Shown here in pieces: positions 57,880 to 64,000 of a stretch of 64,000 nt of DNA. Origin of the DNA: Panax quinquefolius (Eukaryota > Streptophyta > Magnoliopsida > Apiales > Araliaceae); the NCBI GenBank assembly GCA_020205615.1, contig CM035171.1, forward strand, positions 28,753,105-28,817,104. The letters run 5' to 3'. The number at the start of each line of letters is the position of its first letter. The first letter of the stretch is position 1. The notes beneath the pieces are model-generated. The model ran no database searches. It was given only the letters and a program-made list of their open reading frames with translations, and was not told where the DNA came from. A program made the translations under genes and the position numbers.

Positions 57880-58458
57880 TAGGGGAGAGGAATTCGTGTG
57901 CTTGATGGTGTGGGGTAGTGGAATTTGTGGGGTGAAGTGGGTGCAATTGATTTAGGTAATGGGTAGGAGTAGTTGTTAGGAGTTGTCGATCGTGGGTGGT
58001 GTGTAGGAGAAAGAAAACTGAGATAGCAGTAGGCGTGTAGTGTAGAAGTAACAAGACGACGTTTGTATCTGCACAACATGTATACCTAGAATAAAGGACC
58101 CCATACGGCGAAGGTGCAAAACTAAAATAGTTTCATTTGCCGTGGTATGCCCCCGACTCGGATTTGTGGCTCCAAAATGTGTAGATCAAAAGTTTTTTTC
58201 TCTTCTTTTCTTGCCTGGTTTTGCTCTTACTCACTTTTGACTCCTCCTGCAACCATAAACATTCAAGATGTTAGATTATTGATGACTTGGAGTATGATTG
58301 AGAGTTTCAACAAAACTTTTACTCTATAATACCTACCTAATACTTAATAAAAACTACATTCTAACAATTATAAATAAAACTACGAAAAATAACGAAATAT
58401 TGGGTTGCCTCCCAATTAGCCCTTGATTTTAAGTCGTTCAGCCTGACTACTCCCTGTT
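57880..58458 (-). other. Non-coding stretch between protease and 3' ORF (pol missing)
   Basis: About 0.6 kb where RT, RNase H and integrase would be expected. It holds GGGTTGCCTCCCAATTAGC (58393, plus strand), a sequence I associate with Athila-type elements, and a C-rich region on the minus strand. No RT or integrase motif on either strand. Confidence 0.5.
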
Positions 58459-59143
58459 TCATCCAGGATCGGTTGGGCTATCTGCGTCATGATTTCTATT
58501 TGTTCCATAACACCAATGCTGTTGTAATGCGTGTCCGTTTTCTTGAATATTTGGTGATGAATTTGAATTTCTATCCTCAATTAACGCGTTTAGACCATTA
58601 TCCTCCTTGCAATCCCTGAACTTGACGCGTGTAGAATTTTTGAGCAACTCACATTCTTCCTTGTCAGTCGGGATTGGGATTTCTTTAAACACCTTCACCG
58701 TTACTACTTGATCGAACACTTTCATTATCAGTTCTCTGTTAGGTACATCAATTAGTGTTCGCCCTGTAGCCAGAAATGGTCGTCCCAAAATAATGGGGAT
58801 GTTCTTGTCATCCTCAAAGTTTAGTACCACGAAATCGGCCGAAAAAATTAACGAATCAACCTTAACCAACACGTCTTCAACTATTCCTAGTGGATATGTT
58901 AGTGATCTATCCGTGAGCTGTAGACTAATGTTGGTCGATTTTGCTTCCTTTAATCCCAACTTTTCGGTAAATGGAAAGTGGCATCAAATTAATACTCGCT
59001 CCTAGATCGCATAGCGCTCTTCCCATGTCTTAATTTCCAATTGCACATGGGATTGTGAAAATCCCCTGATCTTTTAATTTAGGAGGAGCTTTTACACTGA
59101 TGATTCAGACCGCATTCTTGATCAATGCCCTTTGTTTGAAATC
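58459..59143 (-). pseudogene. Athila-type protease
   Basis: The active-site text CDLGASINLMPLSIYRKVG (about 58960-59020) is the DLGA form typical of Athila proteases. A one-base frame change near 58965 leads to TNISLQLTDRSLTYPLGIVE, DVLVKVDSLIFSADFVVLNF and IPIILGRPFLATGRTLIDV, the conserved flap and ILGRPFL helix. A stop lies near 59030 before the active site. The frame closes at 58459, and RT does not follow. Confidence 0.88.
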
Positions 59144-60847
59144 CTAGAGCTTGCGTTTCTTCGACAGAATGTCTTTCATGAACTTAATGTAAGTCGGCAT
59201 CTGCTCCAGTGCTTCGGCAAATGGAATATTGATATGTAATTGTTTGAATATATCCATGAACCTTGAAAACTGATTCTTTAACTTTTCACTTCCTGGCCTG
59301 TGAGAAAAAGGTGCCGGTGGTGTAACTGAAATTAGTTTGTCTTTCTGTCCTTTTTCTACTGCTTTCTCTGTAGACTTCGCGTTTAAGTCATCCCTTACAT
59401 CCTCATCTTCCTCTCTTGTACTGGTTTTCTCACCATAATTAGAACCCAATTCCTTACCCCTCCTGAGTGTGATTGCGTTACACTGTTCATGGTTTCCCTT
59501 TGGATTTCTTTCGGTGTCACTTGGTAACGTTCCTTGTGGTCTATTATTCAATGCTAATGCTATCTGTCCAATCTGAATTTCTAAATTCTTGATAGCCAAA
59601 TCTTGTGATTTCATTGCCATCTCTTGATTTTTCATTATCATTGTTGCCTCATTGCCAGTTATGTACTTCGACACCATTTCCTCGAAATCTGATTTCCTTT
59701 CCTGATGTTGAACCGGTTGTTGGTGACTCTGAAAACCTGGGGGATATGATGGTCGTGGAGCTTGATTTTGCTGGTTATTGCTCCATGAGAAATTTGGGTG
59801 GTTCTGATTCCCCTGGTTGTAGGTGTTTTGGTATGTATTCTGCGAAATTCTGTTATAGTTACCTATGAACTGGACGTATTCTGGATTAATTGCGCACTGA
59901 TCTGTAGGATGATCACCCGCACACAATTCACAAACTACTGCAACCTGCTGTACTTGAGCCCCTATCATAGCATCAAACTTCTTGACAACAGTAGCATAAA
60001 TCGTGATATCATTGTCACCCCATCTACTTCCAAAATCCCAGCTGCCTTTGCCTGTGTCATTCTTGCTGTGGGCCACTGGTAGTTATTTGCCGCCATGGTT
60101 TTGATCAAATTGTAGGCTTCCTCGTAACTCTTAGCCATGAATGCTCCGCCTGACGCTACATCAATACTGGTTCTGACATTCCCATTTAGTCCGTTATAAA
60201 AGGTGTTCATTTCCAACCACTTGGGCAATCCATGATCTGGGCACTTTCTAAGTAATTCATTGTACCTCTCCCATGCCTCATATAGAGACTCCCCATTCTG
60301 CTGCTCAAACATCGTTATGTCATTCCTCATTTTAGCAGTTTTCGCCGGTGGGAAAAATTTGGTAAGAAATTTTTGAGCCAAATCTTCCCACGTAGTAATC
60401 GATCCCGTCGGCAGAGAATGTAACCAACTATTCGCCTTGTCCCGTAAAGTGAACGGGAATAAGCGAAGTCTCACTGCCTCATCCGACACCCCATTGTACT
60501 TGAAAGTGTCACACATTTCCAGGAAACTGATTAAATGCTCATTCGGATCGTCATTTTCCATTCCCCCAAACTGAACTGAATTCTGCATCATCTAAATGGT
60601 CCCAGGCTTGATTTCAAAAGTATTCGCAGCTATTACAGGTCTAGTGATGCTCGACTACAGATCAGTCACCTTAGGTGTTCGCAAAATCCCTCAATGCTTT
60701 CTGGTCTTCGGCAGCCATTGTTTCTTCCTTATCAGAATTTTTGAATTCGTTCCTCATTTTTTCGATCCACTTATTTAACCTCTGAAATTTCCTTTAAATG
60801 TCGTCCTCAAAAGGAAGCAAGTCTGGATGTTTGGATCGTGTTTGCAT
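59144..60847 (-). pseudogene. Athila-type Gag
   Basis: The likely start ATG at 60847 gives MQTRSKHPDLLPFEDDI followed by a TAA. Then MAAEDQKALRDFANT, a frame change, NTFEIKPGTI, a TAG at 60592-60594, and the open Gag core 60591-59965: PNEHLISFLEMCDTFKYNGV, LRLFPFTLRDKANSWLHSLP, TTWEDLAQKFLTKFFPPAKT, LYEAWERYNELLRKCPDHG. A frameshift near 60030-60070 leads to the next frame (to 59144) with a knuckle-like CELCAGDHPTDQC, a Gln/Asn-rich linker, a helical repeat (MKNQEMAMKSQDLAIKNLE) and the pre-protease segment PFAEALEQMPTYIKFMKDIL. These are the hallmarks of Athila Gag. Confidence 0.92.
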
Positions 60848-60960
60848 AAACCAATGTCAAAAACCTGAAATAGGAAGAACAAAAACAAAAACAAAAATGT
60901 TTAAGTAAAACTGGACTAATTAAACTGATATCATAAAAATATTAAACTCTAGGCTAAATT

Positions 60961-60979
60961 GTCCCCGGCAACGGCACCA
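60961..60979 (-). other. Athila primer-binding site (tRNA-Asp type)
   Basis: Minus strand TGGTGCCGTTGCCGGGGAC, six bases from the LTR end at 60986. It matches the TGGCGCCGTTGCCGGGGA form used by Athila/Tat elements with one C-to-T change. The Tekay elements here use initiator Met. Confidence 0.92.
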
Positions 60980-60985
60980 AAAACT

Positions 60986-61250
60986 TGTTAGGTAAAATCG
61001 ATACGCGCAAAACACGCAAGTGTACGTGGTCAACAAGTAATATAGTAGTGAATAAAGTATCATTCCCACGAGGACAAATTAGCAAAAATTTTAACTTCAC
61101 AATTATTAATTTTCTATTAATCCTAATTCTATTAAACTATTCAATTCAATGGTTTAAAATTATAGAAACTAAATTAATAAATAAATAAACTATGACAAAA
61201 CAATCGCTAATATCAAAATCTGGAATTTCAAACATTTAATGGAGAATTAG
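60986..61250 (-). mobile_element. Athila 5' LTR, 3'-terminal part
   Basis: It matches 44823-45095. It is cut off at GGAGAATTAG, where LTR E starts. Confidence 0.9.
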
Positions 61251-64000
61251 TGTGACGATCGAGATTTTGTAAATTAATTTTAATATTTATTGAATTAAAT
61301 AAATATTTTTCGATGATTTAATTTTTAGATTAAATAATTAATTGATGCAATTGTAGTAGATTAATTTAATTATATGTGTTACATTTATTAAATTAATATA
61401 GAGAATAATTATTATTCAAATATGTAATTATGTGAACTTATTGAATTAAATGAAATATTTAATTAAGCATGATGTTATTTAATTAATTTAATTATTAATT
61501 AGAGATGTAATAAATTGACATTATTTATTAATGAGAAATTTAATTATGTGACTATGTGAATTTATAAGAAATTATTATATTTTATTGAAAGTAAATTAAA
61601 TAAGATATTGATTTATTTTATAAAGGAGTGTGACATTATTTAAACTATATGATAAAAGAGTTTATTAAATTAATTGAGTTTAAGCCTTTAAGGCTAGCCA
61701 AACATGGCCTTAGGGGGAGTTACTAGCAGTTACCCATGATGAGTTAGCCCGACCCGATTATGCTGTCGATTCTCTTTGCATTTATATTACGTACTCTTTT
61801 TCTATTCACTTTAGAGGGAGAAAGAGTTTGAGAAATTGTCAGATAAAATTGTGAGATTTATAGATATTGGGAGTGTGTAATCAACAAGTTGTTGTGAAAG
61901 AGTCATCTGTGATCATCTCTTCTAAATCTATACTATGGGTAATTTCTCCAAACCAAATTCTGTTTTTACGTTGTTTGAGTTTTCAAACTTGGTTTTCAAA
62001 GTTTACTGTAAAGTCTCTGTAATTGAGAAATTGTGTTGATTATATGGATATATGTAATAATACGAGTATCATAACATGTTATATATATATGGCATGATTC
62101 CATATCATAAGTTTCGTAATTTGATGACTTGGTATTTCAAAAATTTACAGAGTTTGGGTTTTGGCCATATGGCCCTTAAACGTAACTTTAATGTGTCAAA
62201 CATAAATGTTTTTGTAAAATTCCCACTCTCATTTGATTATGCATGTTGATACGAAGAGACCAAACTTTAAACGAACGGATTCGGTGTTATAACGAATTCG
62301 TAGTATCAATTTTCATGTTTTATTTTCAAAACCTCCAAAAACATCAAAGTCACTAAAATTCACACATTTTAGTTATGTGATTATGTGTTTTAATGGGTTA
62401 AAACCATTCTATAAATGTTGGGTTATGATTATACATGAATTATAACATGTGGGTATGTCTAAATTCGTGTAGTAATATTTTAAATTGGAGTTTTTGGTTG
62501 TGTTCTGTAATTTTCGAATTGCGAGCAGTTTACGCTTTCGCCGCATGCCGCCAGATCTCACGCCTAAACATCCATCTTTGCGGTATGCCACACCTTGAAC
62601 GTTAAATAATATGTGTGTCATTGCAGTGCCGTATGGTATGCATGAATGAAGATCAGTGTAATAGTGAAATAGGCAATATACCACTCTCCAAAAAGTTCAG
62701 AAATGTAATTTTTTTAAATGTTTAAGTCTAACAATGTTTTAGTAAATTAATGTAATGAACATGTAAACATGTTAGAAATATAATATGATGATAAAAGAGT
62801 TGTTTAACATGTCAATAACATAATTACATGTGGATTGAATTATTGATTACATAATTAGCTTGTTATTCATGATGTGTAAATTATGTGACAAAGTAGTAAA
62901 TTAACTAAGTATAGTTAATAACCAAAGTTTAAACAAAAAGAATAATCATTGATGATTAGTTAAGCTATAATTAAGCGGTATTGTGAATGTGAATGGTATG
63001 TAGGATTAAATTCAAAGAAGCGTGCTTAGTTAAAGTGTAATCTACGCATGACGAGGCAAGTTTCCTAACCCTACTTGTCATTATTGTTCAAGTTTATTAT
63101 TTACCCTAGTAAATTATCATTACTATTATTCAAGTTCAAATGTTATATTAAAGATTGATTATCTTTTCAAAGCATGATTTAGTTATACAATAATTGTTCT
63201 ATTGTATACTTCTTGAGATTATTATTTAAATTAAATATCATTATTGTTGAACCTTATTAGACTAGTGAACTTTATTGATTCAACTAGTCCTTAGTTAATG
63301 AACGTTCTAAATTTCAGAACCCTTATTGAATTATCCAAACCAAACTTCCTTTGGTGCGGACTCGAATGTGAAACTGAGATGAACAACCCTCGCAAAGGGA
63401 TTTACTTATCGTTAAGCGTTAAGATATTTGTGCATGTGTATGGTACTAAGGGTTGATCCCCCAAATGCAGTAGAAAGGTCCATAGTCTTACGATTTGTTA
63501 AAGGTTTCAAGTATAACCCTTGATAACCTAGGACATAGTTCAAGGTCTTATGACCCTCGAAATCTTTTGATTCTTGTTATTCATTCTTGATTCAAAAGTT
63601 GAGCTTTTATTGAGATGTCTTTGATTTACTCGCGTGGTGTTATCTTTGTTATTTCATTGTTATACTTGTGGGCAATAGTGCTCACTCTTGCTTAATAATA
63701 ACATTGCGATTAAGAACGAAAAAAAAGCTGATGAACCTTCCACTAGTAAAGGCAAGGGCAAAGTTAGCAAGTGATGAAGACTTGTTGTTTTATATGATGA
63801 TGTATTTGTTTAAGACTTGAGTTAATGTTGTTGTTAAGACTTATTTGTTTATTATTCCGCACAGATGTTTAAGGTTAGTTTAACCTGGGATTGTATTATT
63901 ATCATTCAGATGTTGTAACCCTTAAGGGGTAGATTTTTATTCGATCTATTGCATGGCTTGCATTTATTATGGGTAGATAGATAGATGATATTTGTACAGT
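61251..64000 (+). mobile_element. LTR E, truncated by the window end
   Basis: It starts TGTGACGATCGAGATTTTG, a typical plant Ty3/gypsy LTR start, exactly where the Athila 5' LTR breaks. More than 2.7 kb follows without coding potential. Shared features with LTR F (CGAATTCGTAG) and with the Tekay LTRs (GGGC-AT-AGTGCTCACTC near 63673, cf. GGGCTAGTTGAGCTCACC) support an LTR. No primer site is reached. Confidence 0.55.

Larger units (their letters stand above)
44823..61250 (-). mobile_element. Athila-type Ty3/gypsy element without pol, minus strand
   Basis: The minus-strand order is: 5' LTR end (60986-61250), tRNA-Asp primer site, gag, protease, a gap with no RT/RNase H/integrase, an ORF of the putative plant transposon / ATHILA-ORF1-like type, purine tracts, and 3' LTR (55148-54828 plus 45883-44823). 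The LTR ends TGATAAGTGG...ACCTAACA agree at both sites. The 3' LTR is split by element D. The 5' LTR stops at 61250, where LTR E begins. The flank at 44818-44822 is GCGAG; the partner lies beyond the interruption. Confidence 0.85.

Noticed and set aside
57806..58079. Pro/Thr/His-rich minus-strand frames
   Set aside because: They lie in the C-rich sequence upstream of the candidate TATA box and overlap each other in two frames. Low complexity, no domain.

Overview
The window is repeat-rich nuclear plant DNA. It is AT-rich, dominated by long-terminal-repeat (LTR) retrotransposons of plant lineages, and has Stowaway-type MITEs, a CACTA-type transposon end, a probable tRNA-derived SINE and long microsatellites. 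I see no intact host gene, rRNA or tRNA. The only candidate host-type coding sequence is a truncated two-exon fragment near 31.6-31.9 kb. All retrotransposon reading frames carry stops, frameshifts or deletions.

Left nest (1-26378). A Ty3/gypsy chromovirus of the Tekay/Del type (element B: 5' LTR end 1089-1581, gag-protease 1770-3528, pol 20775-23562, 3' LTR 23576-26167) is split by a second Tekay-type element (A, 3529-20769) that has made a perfect 5-bp target duplication, CTACC. Element A has lost reverse transcriptase, RNase H and integrase. In their place it holds a block of LTR-derived DNA with a 57-bp tandem array. The 3' LTR of A is split by a decayed Ty1/copia element (C, 11304-20222) with about 1.88-kb LTRs. 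B itself sits in an antisense LTR fragment (26168-26378), and another A-family LTR (1-1088) sits in the 5' LTR of B.

Middle (26379-33493). This part is less dense. It holds a duplicated segment of about 0.7 kb whose two copies carry different MITEs at the same TA site, a SINE-like unit, a (ATT)n tract of about 340 bp, a CACTA-like end, an Athila-like LTR fragment, the truncated exon pair and LTR-like DNA.

Right nest (33494-64000). An LTR (F) is interrupted by the most complete Tekay element (G, 34080-44151, gag to chromodomain in order) and then by an Athila-type element on the minus strand (44823-61250). That element has a tRNA-Asp-type primer site, gag and protease, no pol, and an ORF of the putative plant transposon / ATHILA-ORF1-like type behind its own TATA box. 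Its 3' LTR is split by a minus-strand B-family Tekay element (D, 45884-54822) flanked by a perfect CGCAT duplication. D has lost its RT core and RNase H core and has a coiled-coil-like segment where the Gag core should be. Another LTR (E) runs from 61251 past the window end.

The Tekay LTRs share one architecture: a TGTAAGACCCC-type start, a 19-bp-phased cluster of GAATATTC palindromes, family-specific minisatellites, a TATAAATA box, ACTATTCAC repeats in the B, D and G LTRs, and an end near GGGGGCGTCACA followed by an initiator-Met primer site. Paralogous copies differ mostly by small indels at C/G-containing sites. This may reflect consensus errors at methylated cytosines, so some apparent frameshifts may not be real.
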